Positions 47,859 to 60,000 of a stretch of 64,000 bases of DNA are shown piece after piece; positions within the stretch are counted from its first letter, which is position 1; each line of letters opens with the position of its first letter. The translations under genes were made by a program, and so were the position numbers. The stretch lies in assembly GCA_050084515.1 (NCBI GenBank), contig CM114271.1:13454001-13518000 (forward strand), given 5' to 3'. Source of the DNA: Blasia pusilla. Its lineage: Eukaryota > Marchantiophyta > Marchantiopsida > Blasiales. The notes under the pieces are model-generated. The model did no database searches. It worked only from the letters and a program-made list of their open reading frames with translations, and was not told the origin of the DNA.

Positions 47859-49871
47859 TTAGTCTTTCTTCGATGTTTTGTTGATCAGCGACTTGTGAAT
47901 ATGAGGTATCACTCCTCCGCCTGCGATAGTCCCCTTGATCAATGTATCCAACTCTTCATCTCCTCGTATGGCCAGTTGCAAATGCCTGGGAGTGATACGC
48001 TTAACCTTCAAATCTTTACTGGCATTTCCTGCTAACTCCAACACCTCTGCAGTAAGATACTCAAGTATAGCGGCAGAGTAAACTGCGGCTGTGGCACCAA
48101 CTCTTCCATTGGCAGCCACACGTGACTTCAACAGCCGGTGAATGCGCCCGACCGGAAACTGCATAATGATGCACATTCAAAAAAGTCGTAAGGTTCCGAT
48201 TACTTCGAATCTGAACATTGACGTAATGACTCGCAATACAAATACACGGATGGCTGTACTTCAGAGACACCAATCGAAGTTACAAATGGAAAGAGAACGT
48301 GCTAATCACTTTCTTCCAGACAACTCTAGAGTAAACAGATAAACACTAGGAGATCTAGAGATCACTCACACTAATGAATTTCGAAAACAGTGTGCACAGC
48401 TCCGCTAAGCTCATAGACCACCACACTACCTATCTACAGAGAGGAGGCACGACTGACACCGTACCCAACAGAGGAGGATAGAAAGACATCACCACGGCAC
48501 GTGGTATCCCTTGCGACTCAGAGTCAAAGACCACGGCGCGCTTCAGAACTACCAGACACGGACTTGGCAATCGGTCAGACAACCTCAAAACCAGATCACG
48601 GCGCACGAGGCTTACGACATCCGACTGGAGATTGACACAAAGGTTCGAAGAAAATTGTCCACATTCTCGGCTGTGCCAAAACTCTATCCTCGTAACGAAA
48701 AATCCGCTTACTACCAGTCATTGCTAAAACATGAGTAATCCAGAGAAAGCTCCAATTTCCTTCAGACTAAGTGAAATCAGGCAAATAGACTTCCCGCATG
48801 ACCTTGCGAGGCGAGATGTGACTTCAGGGGTGTAGTTTCACCGACAAAAATGGCGCTGGCCAATGGAATATGTGCACGGACAGCGATGATCAAATGGTCA
48901 CATTTTGCAGGTGTTACGCAAAAACCGAGCGCTTCAGTTGCAGGAGAATACACTAGAATTTGCGATGACGCTCCATGCATCCACTGAATGATACAACACA
49001 TAAAATGAAATGGCAGGGAAGGATATTTGGACAAATTCCTTTGCAAATATTATTGATAATTGAGACAGGTATTCCGGTCTGCACATGGCAGGATACTTGT
49101 AGGTTTACCAGTTCCCAGAGCCTTAATCCACGGTACGTATTTTTAAGCGTAGGCTGGGCATCCAAGACCCGGTCACCAGAACTACTTCGCGGTAGAACCT
49201 AGCAAGTTTGACGAGACGACAAATGTCGCTATAGCCAACTGGTCTTTTACTCTTGGATGTTCGGTGCCTATGCTGCCACGCAGCCTCATTGTTCCCTCTA
49301 GCGGTAAGCGATACTAATCAGTTGCTTCTCCTCAAGTGGCCAAGAGAGAACAAAATTCCAGCTACAAATATCTGTAATGTATTTTGATATAATCCTTAGC
49401 ACGACTCAAACAGAGGCACCTCGACTTACGTAAGCTGAGAGAGCAACTTGTAAGGAAGAAGAGCAGCTCTAAAAGAAATAAGGTTCCTTTGTAACTCGTA
49501 AAGCTAAAAAACCCCAACGTGAACGCAAGAGATAGAACCGTTACGACACATAAACAATGACAACTGACCGCAAAAGTCAAAAATCTGCATTGACTTCCTC
49601 CCGCTTACACAAGAGGGGCTCATGCCTTCGCAGGAGTCGAGGATGGTGAACTTGTGAAACCTCTAAAGGTTGGCAGTTTGGAAGAAAACGAAAGATGTCC
49701 AGGTACAGAACCACGATGTCAGCATAAAATAGAGCTGAGGCACACCTGCAAGCCGGCTCGAGAGGACCTCGACACAGGTTTCTTTTTGTCCTTCTTGTCC
49801 CCTGCGTCCTGAGACTTCCCAAGTAGCAAGCCCTTCGCCCCTTTACCCGACTGATTTCCTCCTACCACCAT
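47859..49871 (-). CDS. Histone variant H2A.Z, two exons, 141 aa
   Basis: Replaces H2A in nucleosomes, notably around transcription starts, and is loaded by the SWR1 complex. Exon 1 is 49,871-49,746 (42 codons: M, then [29 protein letters not shown], donor GTGTGC). Exon 2 is 48,158-47,859 (acceptor ATGCAG, stop TAA). The intron is 1,587 bp, phase 0. Exon 2 shows [14 protein letters not shown], the histone-fold core [20 protein letters not shown], and the H2A.Z signatures [28 protein letters not shown] and the C-terminal docking region [16 protein letters not shown]. The usual plant form is about 134-138 aa; here the N-terminus has a few extra residues (VVGGNQ) before SGKGAKG. The frame is intact and the residues typical, so it is almost certainly functional. 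Confidence 0.95.
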
Positions 49872-51500
49872 GTTCTCTGAACTGAGGCACACACTGCAGA
49901 AGAAAATCGAATTTTAAAAGACTATTCCAAGATCGTGTATGCCCGAAGAACTCAGAGAAACAATTCAGAGAAAGAAGACGCGAAGGAACAACGGGACGTT
50001 GGATGAGAAAGCCTAGAGGATTTTATGACAAGAGAAACATATCCCAGAACAGCGTAACTGTTGATCCACGGGAAAACAAATGTACGAAAGAGATATTTCC
50101 AGGGGTGGACGAGTTCGATCCGTCAAAATAGACGCACGATATGACACTCGTTTTGTTGAACACGAAGGATAGGGACAGCAGGTTGGCAATTAGATACTTC
50201 GGCCACAAACAAAACTGGAAGGAAAAGGACGCGAGTTAAAGACGTGGACACTACCAGGGACGTTGCTCCCAGAGGACTGTAGCACATGGAGCAAGGCAAG
50301 GCGGCGGGGGCCCGGGTTGACGAAAGAAGAGGGAGGCTTACACCACAAATACCAAACCGACCGCTACAGAGCTTCGAGCGCGGAAGACCACACAGGGGGG
50401 CAGAAGCTGAACTACGGCCTGAGGTGATAATCGGGAGTGGAGGGAAGCTGGAAAGATACCTCGAGGCAGCGATAACAGAGAAAATTCAAAAGTTGAAATG
50501 ACGGCAGGCAAGAACCCGCGCACGCAGATGACACGAGTAGAGACGAGAGATGGATCGCTTGCGGGGAACAAAGCCCAGCAGAGCCCGCTAAAGGAAGCAA
50601 GAGCGCGAGGGCGCGCGTTGCTGCTGCAGCGATGCGCCGAGCCGCAATAAGGAGACGCAAAGAAAGAAACGAAGTGAGCCGCGAGCGAGCGTGGCAGACG
50701 CTTGAAAAGGGGGGAAGCAATAGAGTGGTAGGCTGGCTGGCTACGCTGCCTTGCTTTGCCCTGCGCTGCGCGGGGAGAGCGGGTGGACGAGCGGACGGAC
50801 GGAGTAGTTCCCGCAACAACGACTAGAAAAAGAAAGCTGCCACTGCACACACAGACAACACCACCTCACAAGAGAAGAGACACAACAGACGAGAGATGCT
50901 TGCGCTGCTCCCCTTCCGCCGTGCCCTCGATCTCGAGTGTGCTTCCCTCCTTCCCTCTCTCCCTCCCCGAGACCAGGTGACCAGCTTCAACAACACCAGC
51001 AAAGGGGGGGAGCTACATCCCGCCTGTTAGTTAAACGCATGGACAGACAATCTCGCGGCGCGAGCCCGTCACCTGGAACACGTGGCAGAATCGTATTAAC
51101 TCCTCGATGGACAGGAACCTGGCAGCGAAACCACACACAGGAGAACGCAGTCTGCTAGGCGACAAATTTGAGCCTAGCGCGGTACCCACGCGAGCCGGTT
51201 TAGCCCACCACAGGTTTTGAAGCCTTGTCGACGTGTCACTGCACAATTCCATTTCAGAACAATCAAAGGAACCACGTCCTGTGCGGGACTGACGACGTCG
51301 CAGGACAACGCGAACCGGTACTATCGGTATCCGGTATCCAGCTGAGTGCGACCAGACGAGCGTTGCCGGAAATCGTAGGACCCAACGGACAAATGCTGTC
51401 GCCACCAGGGACCGATGGATGGAGATCGGACGGTTTTTAAATTCTGCGATTTGGAATTTGAGATTATGGTGAAAGGCGCCATTTTTTCAAGAGTGCTTCT
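49872..51500 (-). promoter_or_regulatory. GC-rich upstream region of H2A.Z
   Basis: From about 50,240 to 51,430 the sequence is clearly richer in G+C and CpG than anything else near it, like an unmethylated promoter island. On the minus strand it precedes the H2A.Z ATG at 49,871 by 0.4-1.5 kb. Open frames here (up to 170 codons at 50,338-50,850, minus) are Ser/Arg/Ala-rich and look like products of base composition. A 5' UTR exon could lie here. No certain TATA box was identified. Confidence 0.5.
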
Positions 51501-51840
51501 TACCGCTCAAAGGAAAGCGATCATGATCAAGCTTCCATTAAATCTGCCTTCTCGTCCCTCAATCTAGTGACCCTCTCGTAATAGTGAGGCCACTACTCCA
51601 AAAGGTAGATATTTTGGATCACGTTTTAGATATGGTGGATAGATGATGGTTGCATTAGATTATTAGCACAGTAAAGTCAATTTTTTTGCCATCTATGTTA
51701 TTTATGAAACACATGGGAGTTATTAGGAATAAAGGATAAAATAGTGTGCGGCCTTGAAAAGCTTTGTCATAACCGGTGTAAGAAAAATGGTGAAAATTGA
51801 CTTGTAGGTATAAATGATTGTATTTGCAACAAAAAGGAGC
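51501..51840. other. AT-rich spacer before element B
   Basis: Base composition drops sharply compared with the GC-rich region. No features recognised. Confidence 0.4.
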
Positions 51841-51846
51841 AATTGT

Positions 51847-53620
51847 GATCATGAGCCACTTAAGTGGTTGATGGAGTCCGAAACGCTTATAGGGAAGCTT
51901 GCAAGGTGGGATCTTTTGTTGCAGGAGTATGACTTCCAAGTGGTGCATAGACCTAAGACGCTCAACCAAGATGCAGATGGTTTGAGCCGTAACCCATGCC
52001 CGAGTCAGCGAGATGCGACTAGAGCTCGTTGGCATGATGAGAGTGATGAGGAGTTGGTACGAGGATGGCATGCGTCAGCCTATTTGGGCTTGTTGGCTAT
52101 GGAGAGCCAGATTGTGGAGACTTCGATGGCGAGGTCTGATGGAGAGTCCTTAGATCCACAGGCCGATGAGGAGACGAGACATTCACGACAATGGAGTGGT
52201 CTTGGAGTACCTGCGTAGTGGCAACGTCGCGAGCACAATGGGTTCTAGAGAGCGGGATCGGATCCTACAACGAGCCAGACGGTTCCGGTGGGAGGGCACA
52301 CATGTGTTGCGAGTGTGGGAGGATGGTAGAGTGCCTGTAGTGCCTCATCCTTCGCAGAGAGCACGTTTGGTGCGTCATGCCCACGAGGAGTTGGGTCATT
52401 TTGGAGTGAAGCGGACGTATAGCTTGCTCCATATTCAATATTGGTGGCGAGGCATGTAGATTGACGTTCAGCAGTTTGTTGCGAGATGCATGGTGTGTGA
52501 TCGAGTCCGAGCATCGTTCAATGCTCCAACTCCACAGTTGCATCCACTTTTGATCATGGGTTTAGGTTATAGATGGAGTTTGGATTTTGCAAGACCTTTG
52601 CCTTTGACGGAGCGCCATAGTCGTTATGTGTTGGTGATGGACGAGCACTTCTCAAAGTGGATAGAGTTGGTTGCATTGCCTGACAAAGCGAGTGAGGGAG
52701 TTGCGTATGCCTTCCTAGATCGAGTGTTGAGTCATTACGGAGCACCGGGTGAGGTGTTGACATACAAGGGTACAGAGTTCCACGGGGAGTTTCAGGCCTT
52801 GTGTGATCAAGCACTGATCGACCACCGCACTACTTTGCGAGATCATCATGAGGCGGATAGACTAGCAGAGCGGGTTGTGCAGACAGTGAAGAGAGGACTA
52901 CCCAAGTATGGCTTGCAGAGAGGTCACCTAGGAGATTGGGAGCTTCAGTTGTCGTGGTTGGCGATGGGATACAGATCCAGCAAGCAAGCATCCTTAACGT
53001 CTTTCTCACCGTACTTGTTGCTTTATGGCCGAGAGCCACATTTACCAGCGGCCATTCATCGAGATACGGATGAGGTGTTGAATCTTGATGACCTTGATGT
53101 ATGGATGCAAGCATGTTTTGAAAGGGCTAAGTTGTTTCGAAGAGTGATGTCCATGGCGTTTGAGAACTTGATGATTGCGCAACATCGGGATACGTTGAGG
53201 TATGCCACTATTTGGGGAGGTGGTTATCGACCTACTATCCAGAGGTTTCATCAGGGAGACTATTGTCTACTTGTAGGAGATGGCATCCTCGACGTTGGAT
53301 GTGACTGTAGGGCGCACCATCTTGAGAGTGCGTAAGGTTTTGCCATCCGGGGTTCTCTTATTGGAGGGACGTGATGGTATGGTTTGGAAGGACCATGTGC
53401 ATAATGTGCACCATGTCATCTTCCGAACATTGATGGTACAATTGATCCGTACTTAGCAATAGTTCCTATAGGCTTGCGGTGTATGTTGTGTGGTTCCGCC
53501 CGTGGTGCAGCCACTATGCTAGTCTGTGATGGGTGTTTGAGAGGATGGCATATGGCATGTTTGACACCACCTCTCACTAGGGTTCCTCAGGGCCGATGGA
53601 TGTGTCCTAGATGTACATAG
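51847..53620 (+). pseudogene. Element B integrase with intact PHD finger
   Basis: Zinc-binding part HAHEELGHFGVKRT and CMVC. The integrase core spans a long open frame (52,490-53,335) with LDFARPLPLTERHSRYVL. The second catalytic Asp is lost (LTYKGTEF instead of DQGTEF), while the Glu is kept (DRLAERVVQTVKRG). After a frameshift near 53,300 comes ILRVRKVLPSGVLLLEG. The chain ends in the PHD finger, 53,480-53,617: CMLC, TMLVCDGC, RGWHMAC, LTPPLTRVPQGRWMCPRC. All eight zinc ligands (C4HC3) and the 'RGWH..C...PPL' hallmark are present, then TAG. PHD fingers read the H3 tail, often H3K4 methylation state. Broken by at least two frameshifts and a nonsense codon. Confidence 0.88.
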
Positions 53621-53801
53621 AGTAGGCAGTTCTACATTCTAACTTGTGTCTGTGATGTGGATGACAAGAAGGCGACTAAAGATGGGGCCACATGAGCACC
53701 CGACCTTCTTGCTCTTAGCGTCCGAGAGATGTATGTCATGGTAGGTAGGGATAGATGGTTGTCTGGAGTTAGAGGGACCTAACCACAAACTAGGGGGCGA
53801 T

Positions 53802-54558
53802 TGGAGATATTTTGGTACTTCTTGTTTCGTTGTTTGACTGCCATGAGTTAGCATGGGATCGTGCGTGTTTGTGTGTGTGTGTTCGGTGACAACGATGTAT
53901 GTTGTGTAGCGGTGTGTATGCGCACGACAGTTATCACGTCTTTTAGGATAGTCGATGAGATCTACTAGATGCCTTTGTATGTAGTGAAGGACAGGCTCAG
54001 TAGGTCGAGGATGACCTGCTGAGGCCCTGAGAAACCTGAGAGATCAGGTTTTCCCATCTTTTCGGCTCATTTGGAGCCATATTGAGGAACTTACTATTTT
54101 AGGTAAGTACCATTTTGAGTATATGATCAATTTGCTGTTTTTGGTAAGTATCCCTTGACCTCCTACACATGAGGTCAAGAGCCAATGAGGTGACTTGGGA
54201 GCATAGGTTACCATGGAGAGAGCTTGGGAGAGGGGAGGGGTATACCTCAAGGAGAGAGAGCTTGAGAGCTCGTTCTCTCTTTGTTGAACCTCTTGGCATG
54301 AGGGGGCGGAGCTATGGTCTTGCTTGCCTTGTGTGTGTAACCCAAGCCTTTCATTAGGAGAGTGGGTTTGGTTTGACATTGAGAGACACATGTGAGAACT
54401 ATAATGTTGTGAGAGAGATTTGATCTTATTTTATTGGAGATATTTTGGTACTTCTTGTCTCGTTGTTTGGATGCCATGAGTTAGCATGAGATCGTGCGTG
54501 TTTGTGTATGTTCGGTGACAGCGATGTATGTTGTGTAGCGATGTGTATGCGTACGACA
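53802..54558 (+). repeat. 3' LTR of element B with 125-bp terminal direct repeats
   Basis: Starts TGGAGATATTTTGGTACTTC directly after the purine tract and ends GCGTACGACA, 757 bp, TG...CA. The first ~125 bp recur at 54,438-54,558 (TTGGAGATATTTTGGTACTT, GAGTTAGCATGAGATCGTGC, CGATGTATGTTGTGTAGCG). The core between matches 18,941-19,449. Confidence 0.8.
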
Positions 54559-54906
54559 AGCATCATGAATGGTTCTTTAGCTCCCTTGCTATTTACCAAA
54601 GCCAAATTGAATTGTGTGCCCTCTAATTTTATTCAACTATCCTCTCCAAATAGGAATTAATATGAGATTTCAAAATATTTTACTCTTACAAGCCATGACG
54701 ACAATTCCACCTGAATATCCACCACTTTGTGCTTACATGCAGGTTGAAATAGCAAGCCATTTGGCCAAAAAACGTGCACGACTCCTAGTTCTACAACATC
54801 ACAAACTCAACAATCCCAACAGAAAACGATGTTTCTATAGCTCGTGGCCTCAAATGCACCAAATTTCTTCCACACAAAACTCAACCCAACTATATTCTAA
54901 ATTCTA

Positions 54907-55310
54907 AACCCTAAACTTACCCGAAATGGTAAGTTCCTACATATACCTCCAAATGAGCCCAACCCATGGGTAATTTGCACACTCATGTTGCCCAAGTCCT
55001 CATCAGGTCATCCTCAACCTCTTCAGACCAACATCCAACCTCCGTAGATACGTCGCACGGATACTTGTCATTCCACTACAAAAGACATGACAAAAACAAA
55101 AAAAAATTTAGGGGCTATGATGGATGGAGGAGGGACCTAAGGATGGTGAGTATGGTAGAATATGGTGGATTGATGAGAGATAAAGATGAGTATTGAATCC
55201 ACACAATGGAGATATGTGTCATGCGAATACACATCGGTGCCAACATACATCAGCTGTCATGCACACACATGTCTAAGATCCATCTAGCTATGAATCCTAA
55301 CATCTCTACA
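54907..55310 (-). repeat. Diverged LTR relic of the same gypsy family
   Basis: 54,916-55,010 matches the LTR core on the minus strand (GAAATGGTAAGTTCCT, CTCCAAATGAGCCC, CATCAGGTCATCCTCAACCT). 55,215-55,265 resembles the 125-bp unit (GCGAATACACATCGGTGCCA, ACATACATCAGCTGTCA). Older than the other copies. Confidence 0.6.
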
Positions 55311-57006
55311 CATGAACGATTGGACAACCCCAATATAAAGTTGAATATGCACTGTAAACTCTGATGAAATCCGCAATCAACCGTGCTACCATGACATATG
55401 GGAACGAGGCTCTTTCCAATATTACCACGAGGCGTAAGGAGTTTCACATCGTGTTGGAAATGAAGATTAGGCCGAAGGCTCGAGGGTTAGGTGACTTAGA
55501 AACGGGAAGCTCCAAGAGAACCCCACAGGAATATAGTGGGAGACTTCTCTCACTTATTATCTCCTCATGACTAGGGATTATAAACCAAATACACCTTTAA
55601 GGTTGTAAGTTAAAATATTATTCAAGGAGCACCTTGAGGGTAACCAACCACTCACGGACTTGGAGAAGTATGGTCAAACGTGAGGGGAAGAAAAGAGGTC
55701 TCAATAGAAAGCGGGTGATGGAAAACCCATCCAGAATTTTTAAAAAAAGGGGAAGAGGCTTTGTAGGAGACTAACTATCTTCCCAAGGGAGATTGGGTTC
55801 ACTTGATGCCGCCATGCCTCAATCTCGCTAAGTCTTTGAGAGCCAACCCAAGTCTTTCGCCGCACAAGGCTTTGGATGACCATCTCTTCCCACAATCACC
55901 CCAACTGAACATGGACCCCCTTGTCTCACTCTAAGGGACTCTAGCCCACATGACACCCCATTCCATACTAGGTCATGAAGCTTTAGGGTTAGGGCCCAAG
56001 CACAAAAAAAAGTCTCATCAGGTCATTTGTCCTCATGAGCATTGACCCTTCCAACCTCCACACCTCAAAACTTTCCTTCTAATGCTCAACTGAATTCTGT
56101 CTTGAATTGAATTCCGCAGGATCTGTAGCAACCAGTGCTTGGGATTGCTGCGCACTTCAGGTGCGGCCGAAAGCAGAGCAGTGCAGCAGAAAGAGAGGGA
56201 ATACAGGAGTTTCATGAAGGTATGGTGTCTTCGTCTCAGTGGAGGTTTCAGGCGCTCCCTGTCTGGAATTTTGCAAATTGACGCATTGGTCGTTTAGAAG
56301 AATGATAGGTGCGGTGAGCAGTTTCTAGTTCAATCGCGTTTGGATCCCGGAAGGTTTGGAGTCTTCGTCTGTGCTCTCTGGAGGTTTCAGGTGCTCGCTG
56401 CGTGGAGTTTTGCAGAAAATAGAGGGGAGTCTGGTGCTTAGTTTGAAATTGTGGCTAATTGATTACAAGCAGAATCTGGGTGAGCAGAGAGGAACCATCA
56501 AGATGAGCTAATGCAGGTCAATGAGCTCTGCGAGAACAGGGAAGCATGAGGCCAGCTCCTTTCCGGTGGCAGCAAGAGTGGATCCACTTTGCTACGTTTA
56601 GATCAAATGGTTTTCTTCTCTCTCCTGGCCATGTGAAGCGAAGCATCAGCATCACCATAGGCATTGAGCACAATTGCATTTCAAGCTTGCAGTTCGGCGG
56701 ACGCAGGTGTGACTTGAAACATCATCTACTGCTTTAGTGGAATTGTGGCAACCGTTAATAGCTGCAAGCGAGTGACGGTGAACTCTGGGCGGGCACCGGG
56801 TTATCATGGAAAATAAAAAGCGGGCCGTGAATTCCTGGAAGCATTTTAGGTTAGAATGATGTAGTCTCCTTGACATCCAATTGCAATTTTTGGTTCAGTG
56901 CCTAGATTAGAAGTGTTGTTTGTAAGATGTATGTGTCTCTCATATTGGAGACTGCAATTTGAGGTTGATCGCAGCGATTGCTGGGAGCGACAAAGATTTG
57001 AAGGAC
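55311..57006. other. Intergenic and putative 5' region of the small gene at 57.0 kb
   Basis: 55,330-56,000 holds nothing recognised. Around 56,100-56,215 a stretch ends in ATGAAG followed by the donor-like GTATGG; this could be a 5' UTR exon spliced to the small gene, with an acceptor at GATCGCAG near 56,972. Not proven. Confidence 0.35.
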
Positions 57007-57907
57007 ATGGCTCTCAGACAGGCGTTGGGTGAATCCCATGGAGAGCTCATGCGTGAAGATGCTATGCCTTGCTCTCGAATCACAGGCGCGTTGGCAGCTG
57101 CGGCATCTGTGGGTGGATTCATCTGCTCTTGGCCTCTTTGTGTCATATTCTACGGTCAGTTTTCGTTTCTATTACATACTCCCACCTGATCTGCCTGTCT
57201 GAGATCATCAACCATTCATTTATGTACATACTCTTCATGTTAGCTGTCATGTGGCAGTTAGTAGTCAAGCATAATGTCAGGAGATTCGGGGATAGTGCTT
57301 CTGTGCAATGCTGGTTTCCTGTGGTTTCTTGGGTGAAAGGGATTCAAGAATGTTACTTGTAGTCCTGTTTTGTGTCTCTTCAGGTGCTTGAAGTGTTCTG
57401 AAGGGGATGTCTTCTTTCTATACTTGGCCCATGGAATGAAAGTTAGGTATTGCACTTCATTTGTAGCCCCTGTCTCTGATCCAGTTCTTTCAGCTCCTTG
57501 GTAGTGCGACGACTGGGATTTCCTCATTGTGTGAATGCTTTACACCTACAAACCTCAACTTGCAATGGATAGACACTTGATTATTTGGTGTTTGCCAAAT
57601 TTCTCTTGAAGCCTTGCCAGTTTGATGTCCAGATGATGATTGCATGAGCTCCACCATCAAATAAGGAATCAACTTTTAGGATACTGGTCTTGATAAGTGA
57701 ACCTCATTCATCAACAGATTCTATACTAAAGGTTTGATGTACAATTGTGGATGTGCAAAAGGTCCTCGAATGACGAGACCCAGATTGTTGAGGTGGCAGT
57801 TGTGTGGGACTGTTGGCGCTGGAGCTGCCATGGCAGTTTATGCAAGACTCTGGGAACCTGCTTGTGAGCCACAAAACATTGCTGCATATGATAAGCCAAG
57901 GGCATAA
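57007..57907 (+). CDS. Small two-exon gene, 97-aa membrane-like protein
   Basis: Exon 1 is 57,007-57,154 (start ATGGCTC, good context; donor GTCAGT, phase 1) and exon 2 is 57,762-57,907 (acceptor AAAAG, stop TAA). The joined protein begins MALRQALGESHGELM, has a polar EDAMPCSR stretch, a first hydrophobic segment (about residues 22-48: GALAAAASVGGFICSWPL), a basic link (GPRMTRPRLLRW), a second hydrophobic segment (CGTVGAGAAMAVYARLW) and the tail CEPQNIAAYDKPRA. Two transmembrane helices with a Cys-Glu-Pro-Gln-Asn tail remind me of small conserved plant proteins, some annotated as complex I-associated (ESSS-like). This is from memory and unverified. Intact reading frame and clean splice sites support a real gene; the function is not established. 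Confidence 0.6.
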
Positions 57908-59995
57908 TGTCTGGCTCACAACCTTGTGAGCTTAATGTTGTGTTCACATGCTCCTCCAGTCTGGTTGTCGAGATCCATTGCCAAAAGGACAAGAATGACT
58001 TGTACGAAGGGATGGCAGAGATGGGAGAAAATTGTGGATGGGATACAAGCGGTTTCTTTGAATTGAACCTAGACAGTAAGACTCATTGTTTGACCTTCAT
58101 ACTCTTCCCCGCTGTACCAATCCAGAAGCCCAAAAGAAGCAAAATGCAGATATTCTTGTCCCCTTGCAGATGCTCTACAAACCTTCATAGATAACAAGAT
58201 TAGAAAATGGCTTCATTTGAGGCAGACTCCAGGTATCACACTACCCCAGGTAGTGAGGTGATAGTATTGGGAGTCTAGAATGTACTCTATGAGATGAGTC
58301 TTTGGTCATCAAAGTGAAACAAGTTTTCTCATTTTCAGGATAGCTGTTTGGAAAGATATTGTTTTGCCCCCATCTCCTATCTATGGGCAGTGGGTGAGAT
58401 ATTTTTGATGCGTTGTTGTGATTGTGTTTTAACTCTTCATGGCTGCAAGCAGACGATAGGGCATTTTGGCTCTGATACAGGAGAGTTATAAATGAAAGCG
58501 TGTGCCTTAGAGGTGATGCCATTTCCAACCGCTTTATTGTGTCGAATATGACTTTCGTCTATTTTTTTCTGTAAGTGGATGATGCCATCAGGTTAAATAA
58601 CTACAAATGCTTTGATTTTAAGTTGACAAAGTTCTTCACAAGAAGAAAGGGAATACAAATCTATATAATTGAAAGACATGTATATTTAATGGTCTCCTCC
58701 ATAAAACACGGACATTGGAGTTGAATTGACAATCGTCTTTAACAGATAATTAAATTGATGTCTTTTCTTACTATGATTTTCACCATGCATATCTATATAC
58801 TTAAAGGCTTATTTATGCATCTCTCATGTTTAAACTGACACATATATTATTTAACAATTGACAATTGTATTATTTAACAAGAGTCTTAACTATGATTTTC
58901 ACCCTTGCATAGCAAGAGCACTATGCTAATCCTCCCAAATTGAAGAATTTTTACTATCCGTCCATCGTGATAATGAAAACATCTTGAACTCACCTGTATA
59001 AACATTCGCTCTGCATCGGGTCCCTTGCCTTGATCCTTTAGCAGCACACCCTGTAAGAACAGAGTATCATAAAATTGCTGCGTAAGGAAGCTTCTGACTT
59101 TACTGCAAAATGCTACAAGTACAAAACATGAAGGTTTAAGTAGAAGGCAGAACGTGTACAGCAAGTGAAAGAAGACAATGATCCCATTGAGCGAGCCCAG
59201 TAAGATTTCTATAATGCCGAGAGCATCATAGGAAGCTTAGATTGACAGTGAGATTTTTATAATGCCGAGAGGATCATAGGAAAAGGAAAAAGCATCATAG
59301 ATTTAGGTAGTTACAAATGTTGAAGAGACACCAGCTTCATCAAGAACACTTCGAATCTTGGAAACGCTATTACTTCAGAAAGAATTTAAGAAGCAGGAAA
59401 GTAACCATCATCATCATTCTCTTACGAAGTTCTTACGCTGTAAGAATGGTTCGGGCAAGAGAGTAGTACCCTCTCGAGCTTGTATACACTTTGAAGCTTT
59501 CTCGTTCTTGATGGAGTAGTAAAGCACTCTTTCATTCATTTTGATGTGCGATGCTTATGTTTGAGTATTCTTTTTGGGTCTGCAGAGTGAAGAGTGAAAT
59601 CAGGCGAATCTTTCTCATCAATGGAATGATCAACATGTAGTTGTAGGAAATCTGTTTGACATAGAGTAGCATGCCGAGACGGATTGAGTTCCGAAAGTAG
59701 GAGAAGCCAACTTTCTTGTTGAGATCTCTATGAGGTTTCTTGATGTCGAGAGGAAACTTGCCTGAGCGTGATTTCAATTCCACTAGAGAGAATCGAGAAA
59801 GGAAACCTTGGTACTGAGAAAGATTTGAAGATATTGATGAGATACTGAATTTGAATTCTACAATCGCACGTACAACTATTACAAGATAATTGTAATTTTG
59901 AACCCTCTTTCCATCAAACAATGATCCTCTTGGGGTTCGAATCAGTTAAATTATTGTAAAAACCCTTATTCTTAACTTTCTTGTACATTACAGTC
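57908..59995. other. Intergenic, mostly unrecognised
   Basis: 57,908-58,560 is probably 3' UTR and flank of the small gene. 59,205-59,295 holds a short direct duplication (TAATGCCGAGAGCATCATAGGAA and TAATGCCGAGAGGATCATAGG type). 59,530-59,950 resembles 330-780 at the window start, marking a dispersed repeat. Confidence 0.4.
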
Positions 59996-60000
59996 CGCCA

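Larger units (their letters stand above)
51841..54558 (+). mobile_element. Gypsy element B: 5'-truncated, integrase + PHD + 3' LTR
   Basis: Begins abruptly inside the end of RNase H (DHEPLKWLM, about 51,850) and runs through the tether, integrase, PHD finger, 3' UTR, purine tract (CTAGGGGGCGAT at 53,790-53,801) and a complete 3' LTR (53,802-54,558). It is in plus orientation and clearly the same family as A (most of the protein is identical or conservatively changed). No 5' LTR, gag, protease, methyltransferase or RT is present, as expected from 5' truncation or recombination. Confidence 0.9.

Noticed and set aside
50338-50850. 170-codon minus frame upstream of H2A.Z
   Set aside because: Lies in a GC-rich promoter-like region, has low-complexity Ser/Arg/Ala composition and competes with another long overlapping frame; no domain seen.
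53802-54558. Reading the LTR with its 125-bp ends as an independent TRIM element
   Set aside because: It follows directly on the purine tract of the gypsy element in three places and no initiator-Met primer-binding site follows the first unit, so it is better explained as the element's own LTR.
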